DNA of 64,000 bases from Stieleria neptunia (GTDB lineage Bacteria > Planctomycetota > Planctomycetia > Pirellulales > Pirellulaceae). Under the pieces are notes generated by a model. That model saw only the letters and a list, made by a program, of their open reading frames with translations, searched no databases and was not told the origin of the DNA. Positions 1 through 8,863 of this stretch are shown in pieces (within the stretch, counting starts at the first letter, position 1; every line of letters starts with the position of its first letter). Both the position numbers and the translations under genes were made by a program. Location of the stretch: contig NZ_CP037423.1 of assembly GCF_007754155.1 (NCBI RefSeq), forward strand, positions 7,932,938 through 7,996,937, in the 5' to 3' direction.

Positions 1-1603
1 AAATGCGTCGGATCGCGTCGAACTGAATCCCGGCACCCTCGATCGCCACCAGTTGTTGCTGCCACAACAGGTTTCCCGTCGCCGGATCCAGGCTGACCAG
101 CATGATGTCACCGGCGATTTCCGCCATCGCGTACAGAGCCCCATCGACCGCAATCGGCGCCCCCAAGAAGAACGCCTGGTTCAGCTCACTTTCGACGGTC
201 GGGTTTTGGCCCAGACGCCACAGCGTCTTGCCTTCGGTTTCCAATTCCAACGCGACCAAGGTGTTGCGTCCGCCGTCGGCCGTGCTCGTGTTGCGAACCC
301 CCATCAGCGGATTGATTTGCAACATCTGAAACGGCGAAAGGTCGTCCAGCAAGAACACCCGCTCGCCATCGCTGGTGATTTGACCGTACGGTAAATCATT
401 CCACACCCGGCGGCTGAGACGGTCCGGCGGATCAGAGGATCCCATCCCCAGCATCGCGTCGTATTGTTCATTGTCGGCCGAAACGTCGGTTTGAAACCAA
501 GGATACTGCCAGACCCGTTTTCCGGTTCGATAGTCCACGCCCCGCAGACGTTCGGTCGTCCGCATCAACAACTGATTGCCCACTCGGATCGGTGTCCAGC
601 TGGGCGGAACCAATCGACCGCTGGCCGCCAACTCCTCCGCCTTTTGCCTCAACCGTTGTTCTTCCAACGGAGTCGCGGTGGTTTCCAGCATCCAGCGGGG
701 CGTCGAAAGCGGTAGCTGGCCGTCGGCGGTTTCGTTTCGCGAGGCCGATCCGCCCAGCAACGGATAGTCGGTCGAACGGCTGATCGAATCGGTTTGGGGC
801 ACTTGATAGTGCCCATCGATCCAGCTCCGCCAATCGGTCACGGTTTCGGCGGTCGGGGCGTCGTCCCCATTCCATTGCACGCTGATCGACCCCAGATCAC
901 GCGGGACCGTGCGACCGGCCAAACGACAGGCGATCGCATGCATCGCCAACAACCCGTCGCCGAGTTGATCGACCGCGTGTCGACTGGCCACCACATCATC
1001 GAGCAACAACGAGCACGCCAGGGGATGCCCCAGGTACATCTCGCGCTGGGCCAAAATCAACGACGCCTGATACCCGGCCGCGGTGTGAAAGTACTTGCGG
1101 CGGACGCTGCGGAGACGTTTCCAATCGCGGTCACCCGTCGCGTCATCGAGCAATTGTTTGGCCAGTGCGCCGTAGCGAAGCTCGTAGGTGGCAAACGCGT
1201 CGCTGGGTAACGCCCCGATCAAATCGCGGCAATGACGCAAAAAACTCTTGTCCAACCGCTGCTGGTCGCTGTCGCGGATCTCCAGAAAAAAGTCTTGGCC
1301 TGCGATCGTCGGATCGTTTGTCGGGTCGACGTGGCGTTCGAGCAAGTCGCCCAAGACAACCACCGCGTCACTGTACCTGGCGTCGGCGATCGCCTCCTCG
1401 GCGTCCTTCAATCGCTGATTCAGCAATCGTGGCGGCGGAATGAACCGCGACATGTTTTGATCAAACCCCACCCCGAAACGGCCCTGCTGGGCCCGGGCAC
1501 GATCACCACCGCACAACGCAAACAAAATCGCCGGCATCAGCGCCAGCGACAGCGCGAGGAACCGAGGCGTACAGGAAACGGCGGATGGAGCAGCTGATTT
1601 CAT
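1..1603 (-). CDS. secreted quinoprotein-like beta-propeller protein, 3' end outside the window
   Basis: The frame is open from an ATG at 1603-1601 to the window edge, so about 534 residues are visible and the C-terminus is missing. The N-terminus has a hydrophobic signal-like stretch ending near AQQ (about residues 10-41). A helical region of about 200 residues follows. Then come repeated blade-like segments such as GVDYRTGKRVWQYPW, LVALELETEGKTLW and SLDPATGNLLWQQQL. The last are typical of PQQ-type eight-bladed propellers (BamB/quinoprotein superfamily). I infer an extracytoplasmic protein; no enzyme activity can be assigned from what is visible, and the repeats may be purely structural. 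It is separated from the next gene leftward of the ribosomal cluster by an IS1380 element. Confidence 0.8.
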   Translation of the reverse strand, partial: MKSAAPSAVSCTPRFLALSLALMPAILFALCGGDRARAQQGRFGVGFDQNMSRFIPPPRLLNQRLKDAEEAIADARYSDAVVVLGDLLERHVDPTNDPTIAGQDFFLEIRDSDQQRLDKSFLRHCRDLIGALPSDAFATYELRYGALAKQLLDDATGDRDWKRLRSVRRKYFHTAAGYQASLILAQREMYLGHPLACSLLLDDVVASRHAVDQLGDGLLAMHAIACRLAGRTVPRDLGSISVQWNGDDAPTAETVTDWRSWIDGHYQVPQTDSISRSTDYPLLGGSASRNETADGQLPLSTPRWMLETTATPLEEQRLRQKAEELAASGRLVPPSWTPIRVGNQLLMRTTERLRGVDYRTGKRVWQYPWFQTDVSADNEQYDAMLGMGSSDPPDRLSRRVWNDLPYGQITSDGERVFLLDDLSPFQMLQINPLMGVRNTSTADGGRNTLVALELETEGKTLWRLGQNPTVESELNQAFFLGAPIAVDGALYAMAEIAGDIMLVSLDPATGNLLWQQQLVAIEGAGIQFDAIRRI

Positions 1604-1837
1604 GTTCAAACGACTTGCGGAGCGGAACAGCGGAGCAGACGCGGCGAGGCAGCACGCCGCAGTCACCATTGTAGCGCCCGAGGGCAAAAAAGGCGCCCGC
1701 AGCTGACCATTTTATGATGGTGGATCGCGTTGCGACGGAAATCCGTTGGTGTTTCGCTGCTTCGGACGTCGATTCTTTTACCGCAGGATATTGGCAACCG
1801 ATTTAGATTCTCTCCCTCTGGGAGAGACGGCGATTGC

Positions 1838-1974
1838 GCAGCAAGCAAACGCCAGAGGTGGTCGGCGGAGGGGTGTACGACGTCCTTTCTAGGTCGTCGC
1901 GCAGAGCCCCACGGGCGACGGCCCGGAAGGGCCATCGTACGTCAGAAAAGCGATCGCCCTAAGCTGGACGGTCT
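1838..1974. repeat. composite dispersed repeat, inverted copy at 63290-63430
   Basis: The block contains gacgtcctttctaggtcgtc, ggcccggaagggcc and aagctggacggt in this order. The same words occur as reverse complements at the other end of the window (63290-63430) and partly at 32040-32105. No reading frame is supported here. The region 1604-1978 upstream of the IS holds only this repeat and a segment (1810-1852) also seen inverted at 42655-42710. Confidence 0.7.
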
Positions 1975-2018
1975 CTAACCCGGATATTGCATCCGCTGAT
2001 ACGATTCCCCCTATAGCG

Positions 2019-2085
2019 CGAAAGCCTTAGTTCGTGTATCTATTGGAGTTACGACACTTCACAGAACACGAAACCAAGGCTTTCG
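2019..2085 (+). promoter_or_regulatory. hairpin in the IS1380 transposase leader
   Basis: Arms at 2019-2037 and 2066-2085 pair almost perfectly, with one bulge and one mismatch. The structure ends three bases before the transposase ATG at 2089. The only Shine-Dalgarno-like GGAG (near 2045) lies in the loop. A structure here could limit translation from outside read-through transcripts, as known for several insertion sequences. That role is inference. Confidence 0.5.
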
Positions 2086-2088
2086 GCA

Positions 2089-3546
2089 ATGACAAAGCGT
2101 AATCGAAAACGTCCCGCATTGAAACGCCTCCGCAGGCAGGCCGTTGAGGTGGATTTCAACGGCGGATCGCTCACCTCCGACGGAGGCCTCGTCCTGCTTC
2201 GTGAAGTCGACAAAAAGCTCAATTTGATCGAGCGGATTGACCAAGCCATCGACGACCCACGTGATCCGTTTCACACCAAGCATTCGCAAGCGGAAATCCT
2301 CATCAGTCGAATCTTTGCGATCGCTGCAGGATACGAAGATGCAAACGATCAACAGCATCTTCGCAACGATGCCGCCTTTCAAGTCGCCGCCGGACGGACC
2401 CCTCGAATCAATGCCGGGGCGGACGACGATGAAGATCCCACTCTGGCAAGTCCCTCGACGCATTCGCGATTTGAAAATCGAATCGGCAAAAAAGAACTCT
2501 TCGAGCTCAGCAAGATCCTCGTTGATATTTTCCTTGACAGCTTCGACACCCCGCCTGGTGAAATCACGCTCGATCTAGACGCAACGGACGACAAGGTACA
2601 CGGCGAGCAAGAAAGAAGGGCTTTCAATGCCTACTACGACAGTTACTGCTTCCAACCGCTGTACGTATTTTGCGGCGACCAACTTCTCGTCTCTTATCTT
2701 CGTGCGGCCAATCTCGGTGATGCACACCACGCACGCGGGATCACAAAATTACTCGTCGCAAGGATCCGCAAACGATGGCCTCAGGTCAAAATTACCCTTC
2801 GTGGTGACGGAGGCTTTGCGATCGAACGCCTGATGCGTTGGTGCGACAAAAACGATGTCCACTACATCTTTGGTTTGCCCAAGAATAAGGTTTTAGTCAA
2901 GGAAATTGCTTGCGAAATGACACGGGCAAGAATCCTTCGATCACACCGGGGTGGGAAACAAGCCTGCTTCAAATGGTTTCGCTATCGCACCGGCAGGACT
3001 TGGGACCGCCATCGCTGGGTGGTCGGCAAAGCAGAGTACACTGGCAAAGGCCCCAATCCTCGCTTCGTCGTAACAAACCGTTTCTCAAGTGATGGCATTG
3101 TCGACACGACCTACCATCGACCGATGGTCAACGGCAAAAGGCAACCGTTGCAAGTTAAGACTCCAGGAACATGGTGTTCTGTCGCCTTTGACCCGGAGAA
3201 GTTTTATCGAGAGCACTACTGCATGCGTGGCGAGATGGAGAATCGGATCAAAGAACAACAGCTTTGCCTGTTCGCTGATCGCACCAGTTGCACCCGTTTT
3301 ATTGCCAATCAGTTCCGCGTGATGCTTTCATCATTTGCTTACGTTCTACTCGATGGGGTGCGTCGCCTGGGCCTGAGTGGAACGAAACATAGTCGTCTAC
3401 GCGTGGACACAATTCGATTGCGTCTATTGAAAATTGCAGCACGCGTGCGTGTGACTTGCCGTCGTGTGATCTTTCATCTCTGCAGCCACTGCCCCTGGGA
3501 ACCGCTGTTCAATCAGGTGCTGACGCGTCTTTGTCGTAGCGACTAG
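2089..3546 (+). CDS. IS1380-family DDE transposase
   Basis: The 485-residue protein begins with a basic segment followed by VDFNGGSLTSDGGLVLLRE, the hallmark N-terminal block of IS1380 transposases. Candidate acidic catalytic residues are in LDLDATDD (about residue 165), RGDGGFA (about 240) and HYCMRGEMENRIKEQQ (about 380), the expected DDE spacing. The length is close to family norms and there is no frameshift or internal stop, so the enzyme is probably active. It catalyses cut-and-paste movement of the surrounding 1.7-kb element. The C-terminal part is arginine-rich and ends 149 bp before the right inverted repeat. Confidence 0.95.
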   Translation: MTKRNRKRPALKRLRRQAVEVDFNGGSLTSDGGLVLLREVDKKLNLIERIDQAIDDPRDPFHTKHSQAEILISRIFAIAAGYEDANDQQHLRNDAAFQVAAGRTPRINAGADDDEDPTLASPSTHSRFENRIGKKELFELSKILVDIFLDSFDTPPGEITLDLDATDDKVHGEQERRAFNAYYDSYCFQPLYVFCGDQLLVSYLRAANLGDAHHARGITKLLVARIRKRWPQVKITLRGDGGFAIERLMRWCDKNDVHYIFGLPKNKVLVKEIACEMTRARILRSHRGGKQACFKWFRYRTGRTWDRHRWVVGKAEYTGKGPNPRFVVTNRFSSDGIVDTTYHRPMVNGKRQPLQVKTPGTWCSVAFDPEKFYREHYCMRGEMENRIKEQQLCLFADRTSCTRFIANQFRVMLSSFAYVLLDGVRRLGLSGTKHSRLRVDTIRLRLLKIAARVRVTCRRVIFHLCSHCPWEPLFNQVLTRLCRSD

Positions 3547-3735
3547 CTACCCCCATCGCATCGCGATTCATCACCCAGCGACAATTTTGTCCTCTGGGGG
3601 TGGGGGGCCTCTGCCCAAAGCCAATCAATTGCAGCGAAAATCGGCCATAATAGGCAACGCCGCCGTAACTCAGTCCAAAATCACAGTCAACCACTCAGCG
3701 GATGCAATATCCGGGCTAAAGCCTGGACACCAACC

Positions 3736-4293
3736 TTAGCCGAGCGCATCGCGGACGACTGCGAACACGTCGTCCGGTGTTCCGGCGGCGTTGACGTCGA
3801 TCACGATGCCCCGCTGGCGGTAATACTTCAACACCGGTTCGGTTCGGTTTCGAAACACCTTCAACCGGGTCTGAATCGTTTCCGGGGTGTCGTCGGCGCG
3901 TCCTTCCGATTCCGCCCGGGCGAGCAAGCGTTCCACCAGCGCGTTTTCGTCCACCATCAAATTGACCACCGAATCGAGCCGTTGATCACGCTCGGTCAAG
4001 AATCCGGTCAGCATCTCGGCCTGATTGACCGTGCGGGGAAATCCGTCCAGCAGGTACCCGTTTTCGCAATCGGGTTGTCGGAGCCGATCGATGATGAACT
4101 GCATCATCAAGTCATCGGGGGCCAGGTTGCCGCCGTCGATGTAACCGGCGATCAGCTTACCGATCCTTGAATCATCCCGGCTGGCCCGCAGCATGTCACC
4201 CGAAGAGATGTGCGGGATCTGAAACTCGCCACTGAGCCGTCTGCACTGCGTGCCCTTGCCCGCACCCGGTGGACCGATAAAGACGAGACGCAC
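3736..4293 (-). CDS. adk: adenylate kinase, short form
   Basis: Adenylate kinase interconverts ATP+AMP and 2 ADP in the cytoplasm. The 185-residue protein starts with the P-loop GPPGAGKGT (residues 8-15) and has the AMP-binding DGFPRT motif at 83-88 and a late RNRTEPVLKYY segment. The LID region is short, with no zinc-ribbon cysteines, so this is the short variant rather than the 214-residue E. coli type. It is the last gene of the ribosomal cluster, directly behind secY as in many bacteria, with a 94-bp gap occupied by a hairpin repeat. map, infA and rpmJ, which often follow, are not here; the IS1380 element lies downstream. Confidence 0.96.
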   Translation of the reverse strand: MRLVFIGPPGAGKGTQCRRLSGEFQIPHISSGDMLRASRDDSRIGKLIAGYIDGGNLAPDDLMMQFIIDRLRQPDCENGYLLDGFPRTVNQAEMLTGFLTERDQRLDSVVNLMVDENALVERLLARAESEGRADDTPETIQTRLKVFRNRTEPVLKYYRQRGIVIDVNAAGTPDDVFAVVRDALG

Positions 4294-4321
4294 TGGTTTG
4301 ATCGCTTCGAGCGAGGAGGGC

Positions 4322-4378
4322 GGCGTAAGCTTCTAGCTTGCGAAGTTTGTTTGGATTCGCAAGCAGGATGCTTACGCC
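4322..4378. repeat. imperfect hairpin repeat between secY and adk
   Basis: Arms GGCGTAAGC...GCTTGCGAA (4322-4344) and its near-complement (4356-4378) pair at about 20 of 23 positions around an 11-base loop. Related words occur near 51240 and 63262. It could shape transcript processing between secY and adk, but similar copies elsewhere suggest a dispersed repeat rather than a dedicated terminator; it has no T-run. Confidence 0.65.
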
Positions 4379-4387
4379 ACGATTTGA

Positions 4388-5785
4388 TTAGACGACCGGG
4401 CTGACGCCACCGCCGGCGCCTTCCAACAGGCCGCGGTAGTTTCGCATCACCAGGTGGCTATCGATTTTCTGGACCAGGTCAAAGGCGACGCTGACCGCGA
4501 TCAACAACCCCGTCCCGCCGTAGAATCCGGCAATCGAATAGGGCACACCGAGCGAGCCATAAACAATCGTCGGGACGATCGCGACGATGGACAGGAACCC
4601 TGCACCGACGTACGTGATCCGGACCATGACTTTTTCCAAGTAGTCGGTCGTCCGTTTTCCGGGCCGATAGCCGGGAATGAACGTCCCGCTGTCCCGCAGG
4701 TTGTCCGAAATCTCTTTCGGGTTGAACGTGATCGCGGTCCAGAAGTAACAGAAGAAGAAGATCAACGCGACGTACAGCAGGTTGAAGAAATACGACGCCT
4801 GGTCCTGCATCGTCAGACTGACCAGGTTCAATCCCTTGAAGATCGCGCCGCCGGTTTCAAATGCACCGGCCATCAAGCCGAAGAACACGCCGGGGATCAT
4901 CAACAAGCTGCTGGCAAAAATGATCGGCATCACGCCGGCCTGATTGATCCGCAGCGGCAGGTGTTGTCGGGTTCCACCGTAGACCTTGCGGCCGCGGGTG
5001 AATTTCGCCGATTGGGTCGGGATTTTACGCTGGCCCAGGGTGATGAAGACCACCCCGACGACCACGCCGATGAACAGCACAAACAGCAAGATCAACGTCT
5101 CGATCCCGACCTGACCGCGGCTCAGCCCGGTCAACTGGGTTTCCATGTTGCGAATCAATTCGTACAGGGCTTTGGGCATCTGGGCCAGAATCCCGGCCAT
5201 GATCAACAGACTGATGCCGTTGCCGATCCCGTGTTCGTCGATTTGTTCGCCCAGCCACATCAGGAACACACTGCCGCAGGTCATCACCGCGACGGCCACG
5301 AACTGCCAGGGCATGTACAGCCCCGTGCCGGCTTCGTTCAAGAAGTTGGCGTTGATGTTGCCGCCGCCGGGTCCACTGGCGGACAGCATGACCGAGACAT
5401 AGATCCAGCTCTGCACCAGACAGATGCCGACGGTCAGATAGCGTGTGTATTCGTTGATCTTTTTCTGCCCCGCCTGGCCTTCCTTTTTCAATTCCGCCAG
5501 TGCGGGAACGGTCGTTCCGAGCAACTGCAGGATGATCGAGGCGGAAATGTAGGGCATGATGCCGAGGCCGAAGATCGTCAATTGACGAAGATCACTGGCG
5601 GCAAACAAGCTGACTTTTTCCAAGAAATCGGCCGCACCACCGCCGGCCGAATCCGTCGGGGCGTTGTCCACCATTGGCAGCGGGATGTGGAAACCGATCC
5701 GATAAATGGCCAGCAATCCCAGGGTCAGGAAGATTTTCTTCCTCAACTCGGGGATGGTGAACATGATTCGCAGTTTTTCAAGCAT
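4388..5785 (-). CDS. secY: preprotein translocase subunit SecY
   Basis: SecY is the channel-forming subunit of the Sec translocon in the inner membrane. The 465-residue protein starts MLEKLRIMFTIPELRKK and shows about ten hydrophobic helices. It carries the plug-region signature GIMPYISASIILQLL, the cytoplasmic loop IPTQSAKF and the conserved FNPKEISDNLRDSG segment in the loop before the last helices. It is somewhat longer than E. coli SecY (443) because of an inserted periplasmic loop after the second helix pair. It follows rplO in the spc-type order after a 220-bp gap in which I see no gene. Confidence 0.97.
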   Translation of the reverse strand: MLEKLRIMFTIPELRKKIFLTLGLLAIYRIGFHIPLPMVDNAPTDSAGGGAADFLEKVSLFAASDLRQLTIFGLGIMPYISASIILQLLGTTVPALAELKKEGQAGQKKINEYTRYLTVGICLVQSWIYVSVMLSASGPGGGNINANFLNEAGTGLYMPWQFVAVAVMTCGSVFLMWLGEQIDEHGIGNGISLLIMAGILAQMPKALYELIRNMETQLTGLSRGQVGIETLILLFVLFIGVVVGVVFITLGQRKIPTQSAKFTRGRKVYGGTRQHLPLRINQAGVMPIIFASSLLMIPGVFFGLMAGAFETGGAIFKGLNLVSLTMQDQASYFFNLLYVALIFFFCYFWTAITFNPKEISDNLRDSGTFIPGYRPGKRTTDYLEKVMVRITYVGAGFLSIVAIVPTIVYGSLGVPYSIAGFYGGTGLLIAVSVAFDLVQKIDSHLVMRNYRGLLEGAGGGVSPVV

Positions 5786-6005
5786 TCGCTCGATCCGTCT
5801 TTCGTTGATTGGGACGCGGCAACTCTGGCGATCGGCCGAATTTGTGCCGCCTGCGGAAATTTAGTGGTTTTGGCGATCCATGGCGAGGGCAACGCCCGTT
5901 CAAAACAAAACGCCAGTCCGCGGGGGCGACTGACGTTCTGAAAAATTCATTCGGTGGCTCGTTGTCTCAAGCGAGTGTTCGCTCGCCGGCCGAGCGATCC
6001 GACGA

Positions 6006-6497
6006 TCAGGCTTGCTTCAGGGCCGCGACGCGTTCGTCGGGGGTCCGTTTGGGAGCCAGCTTGTTGACGGTCCCGCCGGCGGCGGTGATTTTCTCTTCGG
6101 CCGACTTGCTGAACCGGTGCGCCGACACGGTCAGCTTCTTGGTCAATTCGCCGTCGCCGAGGATCTTGACTTCGTCGAAGGTCCCCTTGGCGACGTCTTT
6201 GGCGGCCATCGCTTCCAACGTGACTTCGGCACCGTCGTCGAAGTGATCGTTCAGCTTGCCGACGTTGACCGCAAACACGGTCGTCGCCCAACGGTTGTTG
6301 AACCCGCGTTTGGGGACGCGACGGAACATCGGCATCGCCCCGCCTTGGAAGCTGGGTTTACGGCTGTACCCGCTACGGCTCTTGTGACCCTTGTGACCGC
6401 GGGCGGACGTTTTGCCGGTGCCGCTGCCGGGACCACGCCCGATACGTTTACGTTTGCGGTTCTTTTGAATTCCGCGATGGACATCATTCAGGTTCAT
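6006..6497 (-). CDS. rplO: 50S ribosomal protein L15
   Basis: L15 is a late-assembling large-subunit protein. The 163-residue product has the typical glycine- and arginine-rich N-terminus ([20 protein letters not shown]) and the [17 protein letters not shown] block. It lies between rpsE and secY; rpmD (L30), which usually sits between rpsE and rplO, is absent, as is common outside gamma-proteobacteria and Firmicutes. The C-terminus ends [16 protein letters not shown]. Confidence 0.97.
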   Translation of the reverse strand: MNLNDVHRGIQKNRKRKRIGRGPGSGTGKTSARGHKGHKSRSGYSRKPSFQGGAMPMFRRVPKRGFNNRWATTVFAVNVGKLNDHFDDGAEVTLEAMAAKDVAKGTFDEVKILGDGELTKKLTVSAHRFSKSAEEKITAAGGTVNKLAPKRTPDERVAALKQA

Positions 6498-6576
6498 AAC
6501 GAAACCCAGGTAAGCAATGTTGCAAGTTGCGTCGCGGCTTCATTCGTTCCGGACGCGTCAATCTTGTTTGTATTTT

Positions 6577-7116
6577 TTAGGACGACAGTTCTTCGACGGT
6601 CAGCCCACGCAGTGCGGCGGTTTCTTCACGCGTCCGCAGTTGCTTGAGGGCTTCGACGGTGGCTTTGACCAGCGTGACCGGGTTATTGGTGCCGTAGGAC
6701 TTTGTCAAAATGTCGTGGATGCCGCAGGCTTCGCAAACCGCACGCACGGCCTGGCCGGCGATGATCCCGGTACCAGCCCCGGCGGGGATCAACGTGACCT
6801 TTGCGGCACCGAAACTGCCCCAGACTTGGTGGGGGATGCTGCCTTCGACCAGCGGCACCTTGACCATGTCACGGGTGGCTTGTTTGGTTGCTTTCTGGAC
6901 GCTCGGGGGCACTTCATTGGCCTTTCCGTAACCCCATCCGACTTTCCCCTGGCCGTCACCGACGACGACCATGGCGGCAAAGCTGAAGCGACGACCGCCC
7001 TTGACCACAGCTGCACAGCGTTTGATCTTCACCACGCGATCGAGCAAGCCGTCATCTTTCGACTCTTCCGCTTGCTTTCCGCCACGACGACGATTCTGGT
7101 TACTTCCGCTACTAAT
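6577..7116 (-). CDS. rpsE: 30S ribosomal protein S5, probable AUU start
   Basis: S5 helps translational accuracy and lies at the mRNA entry. The conserved core runs from VVKIKRCAAVVKGGRRFSF through GYGKANEVP to GTGIIAGQAVRAV. No ATG or GTG exists in frame between the upstream stop (7134-7132) and the core. The only ordinary alternative is TTG at 7047, which would cut the protein to 156 residues starting at the core, with poor ribosome-binding spacing. An in-frame ATT at 7116-7114 is preceded by AGGG eight bases upstream. It gives a 179-residue protein with a basic N-terminus (SSGSNQNRRRGGKQ) of the kind I recall for planctomycete S5. I therefore prefer ATT; the exact start is inference. Confidence 0.9.
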   Translation of the reverse strand: MSSGSNQNRRRGGKQAEESKDDGLLDRVVKIKRCAAVVKGGRRFSFAAMVVVGDGQGKVGWGYGKANEVPPSVQKATKQATRDMVKVPLVEGSIPHQVWGSFGAAKVTLIPAGAGTGIIAGQAVRAVCEACGIHDILTKSYGTNNPVTLVKATVEALKQLRTREETAALRGLTVEELSS

Positions 7117-7190
7117 TGTTCCGACCCTCGGTTAGCCGCCCTTTCGGGGTACGGCAAGTTGAATTGGTTTTCGTAATCTCTGCTTTTGGT

Positions 7191-7559
7191 TTAAAGCACG
7201 AGCCCGCTTTCACGGGCGGCGTCTGCGAACGCTTTGACGCGTCCGTGATATTTGTTGTGCCCGCGATCCAGTTTGACTTCCTTGATCCCGGCGGCTTCCG
7301 CCTTGGCAGCGATGGCCTTGCCGACTTCGGCGGCACCTTCACAGTTGCCACCAACCTTGACCGATTCGCGGAGCGCTTTGTCTCGCGTGCTGGCACTGGC
7401 CAAGGTCCGTCCGCTGGAATCATCGACCAGTTGAACGGAAAAGTGCTTGAGCGTGCGTTGCACGCACAGGCGGGGCCGGTCCGCGGAACCGCGGAGCACG
7501 TTCCGCACGTGGTTGCGTCGACGAACGCGTCGTTGTCCGAGTTTCTTGTTTTTGTCCAT
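7191..7559 (-). CDS. rplR: 50S ribosomal protein L18
   Basis: L18 binds 5S rRNA with L5 and L25. The 122-residue protein has a lysine/arginine-rich start (MDKNKKLGQRRVRRRNHVR), the RPRLCVQRTLKHFSVQLVDD strand region and the C-terminal FDR-like block, here LDRGHNKYHGRVKAFADAAR. Gene order rplF-rplR-rpsE is standard for the spc cluster. Confidence 0.97.
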   Translation of the reverse strand: MDKNKKLGQRRVRRRNHVRNVLRGSADRPRLCVQRTLKHFSVQLVDDSSGRTLASASTRDKALRESVKVGGNCEGAAEVGKAIAAKAEAAGIKEVKLDRGHNKYHGRVKAFADAARESGLVL

Positions 7560-7619
7560 GGAAGTGCCGTCCTGTATCGCGGCCGATTCTTTTCGTTATT
7601 TGAAACGGGTCTGACGGGT

Positions 7620-8159
7620 TTACTTGGTCGCCGACTTACCGGGTTTGATCTTAACTTGTTCGCCTTGGTAGCGAATCCCCTTGCCCTTGTAGGGTTCGGG
7701 CTTGCGAAGCGATCGGATTTCGGCGGCGAACTGGGTGACCTTTTGCTTGTCACAGCCCTGGACGACGACGTGCGTCTGGTCGGGGCAGGTCACGGTCAGA
7801 TCGCTGGGGATCTTGCGGTGCAGCTCGTTAGCGTAGCCGACACGCAGTTGCAGCGTATCGCCGGAGATGCTGGCGAGGTATCCCACGCCGACGATCTCAA
7901 GTTTCTTTTCGTAGCCGTTGCTGACGCCTTCGACCATGTTGCCGATGATCGCGCGGGTCAACCCGTGCAACTCTCGACTGGTTCGGTCTTCACCGCTGCG
8001 CGAGCAGTTGACGGCATCACCTTCGACGTTGACCGAGATCTCGGGACGATGGGTAAAGGTCAGCTTGCCCTTGGCACCCTCGACGGTGACGACACGATCG
8101 GCAACGCCGACGGTGACACCGCTGGGGATCTGGACTGGTTTTTTTCCGATACGACTCAT
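7620..8159 (-). CDS. rplF: 50S ribosomal protein L6
   Basis: L6 has two repeated alpha/beta domains and contacts the sarcin-ricin region. The 179-residue protein starts MSRIGKKPVQIPSGV, has the central ELHGLTRAIIGNMVEGVSNG block and ends with the signature RKPEPYKGKGIRYQGEQVKIKPGKSATK (split here: PEPYKGKGIRY at about 155-165). Length and order match the family. Confidence 0.97.
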   Translation of the reverse strand: MSRIGKKPVQIPSGVTVGVADRVVTVEGAKGKLTFTHRPEISVNVEGDAVNCSRSGEDRTSRELHGLTRAIIGNMVEGVSNGYEKKLEIVGVGYLASISGDTLQLRVGYANELHRKIPSDLTVTCPDQTHVVVQGCDKQKVTQFAAEIRSLRKPEPYKGKGIRYQGEQVKIKPGKSATK

Positions 8160-8196
8160 TTCAGATCACTTGCTGAAAACGTTATTTGTACGGGTG

Positions 8197-8592
8197 TTAG
8201 GCGACTTCGCAAAGGATTTCGCCGCCGATCTTTTCTCGCCGAGCTTCACGGTCACTGATCACACCCTTGCTGGTGCTGATGATCGTGATGCCCAGCCCGC
8301 CCAAGACCGGTTTCAGGTCCTTGCAGTGAGCGTACAAACGGCGTCCGGGTTTGCTCATTCGGCGAATGGTTTGGATCACGCGTTCGCCGTTGGAACCGTA
8401 TTTCAGTTCCAGGCGAAGCACGTTGACGGGGCTTTCTTCGACCTCCGCCCAATCCCAGATGAAACCTTCGCGCTTCAGCACGTCGGCAATCCCCCGCTTT
8501 ACGCGGCTGGAAGGGATGTCCACAAAGGCACGTTCTACGCGAACGGCGTTGCGGATTCGGGTCAACATATCGGCAATCGGGTCTGTCATCAT
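8197..8592 (-). CDS. rpsH: 30S ribosomal protein S8
   Basis: S8 is a primary 16S rRNA binder and, in E. coli, the translational regulator of the spc operon. I place the start at the ATG at 8592-8590, giving MMTDPIADMLTRIRN, which fits the family; the frame stays open to 8637, but that extension would run up to the end of rpsN. The C-terminal GGLGITIISTSKGVISDREAR block is the S8 signature. The protein is 131 residues, the usual length. Confidence 0.96.
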   Translation of the reverse strand: MMTDPIADMLTRIRNAVRVERAFVDIPSSRVKRGIADVLKREGFIWDWAEVEESPVNVLRLELKYGSNGERVIQTIRRMSKPGRRLYAHCKDLKPVLGGLGITIISTSKGVISDREARREKIGGEILCEVA

Positions 8593-8614
8593 GGCTTTTC
8601 GTCGCTCCGTTGCT

Positions 8615-8800
8615 TTACCAACTGGCCTTACGAACACCGGGGATCAAACCCAAGTTCGCATTCTCGCGGAAACAGATTCGGCACAAACCGAACTTGCGGT
8701 AGACCGAACGAGGTCGACCACAGAACTTGCACCGGTTCTCGCGCCGGGTACTGAACTTCGGCTTCCGATTTGCCTTGGCGATTTTTGATTTACTTGCCAC
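8615..8800 (-). CDS. rpsN: 30S ribosomal protein S14, zinc-binding type
   Basis: The 61-residue protein is the short C+ form of S14, with a zinc ribbon formed by C24, C27, C40 and C43 (RCKFCGRP ... GLCRICF). It ends IPGVRKASW as in other short S14 proteins. Its place between rplE and rpsH is the conserved spc order. No zinc-independent paralogue is in the window. Confidence 0.97.
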   Translation of the reverse strand: MASKSKIAKANRKPKFSTRRENRCKFCGRPRSVYRKFGLCRICFRENANLGLIPGVRKASW

Positions 8801-8863
8801 TGGCTGTCTTGGGGTTGCAGCTGTGAAACGGTTCGCAAAATAAAGTGACTGTTAAAACGTCGC

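Larger units (their letters stand above)
1979..3715 (+). mobile_element. complete IS1380-family insertion sequence (1737 bp)
   Basis: Perfect 21-bp terminal inverted repeats lie at 1979-1999 and 3695-3715 (outer bases CCCGGATATTGC). The element is bounded by the direct repeat CTAA at 1975-1978 and 3716-3719; a 4-bp duplication is what IS1380 elements make. It carries one transposase gene. The perfect ends, intact gene and exact target duplication indicate a recent insertion. It entered a host dispersed repeat, because the joined flanks resemble the repeat at 32090-32165. Confidence 0.95.

Noticed and set aside
4454..5941. 495-codon plus-strand frame opposite secY
   Set aside because: It is the antisense shadow of an unmistakable SecY; high GC content suppresses stops on the other strand.
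7047..7049. TTG as the start of rpsE
   Set aside because: Possible, but it removes the expected basic N-terminus and its ribosome-binding spacing is poor; kept as the main alternative to ATT.
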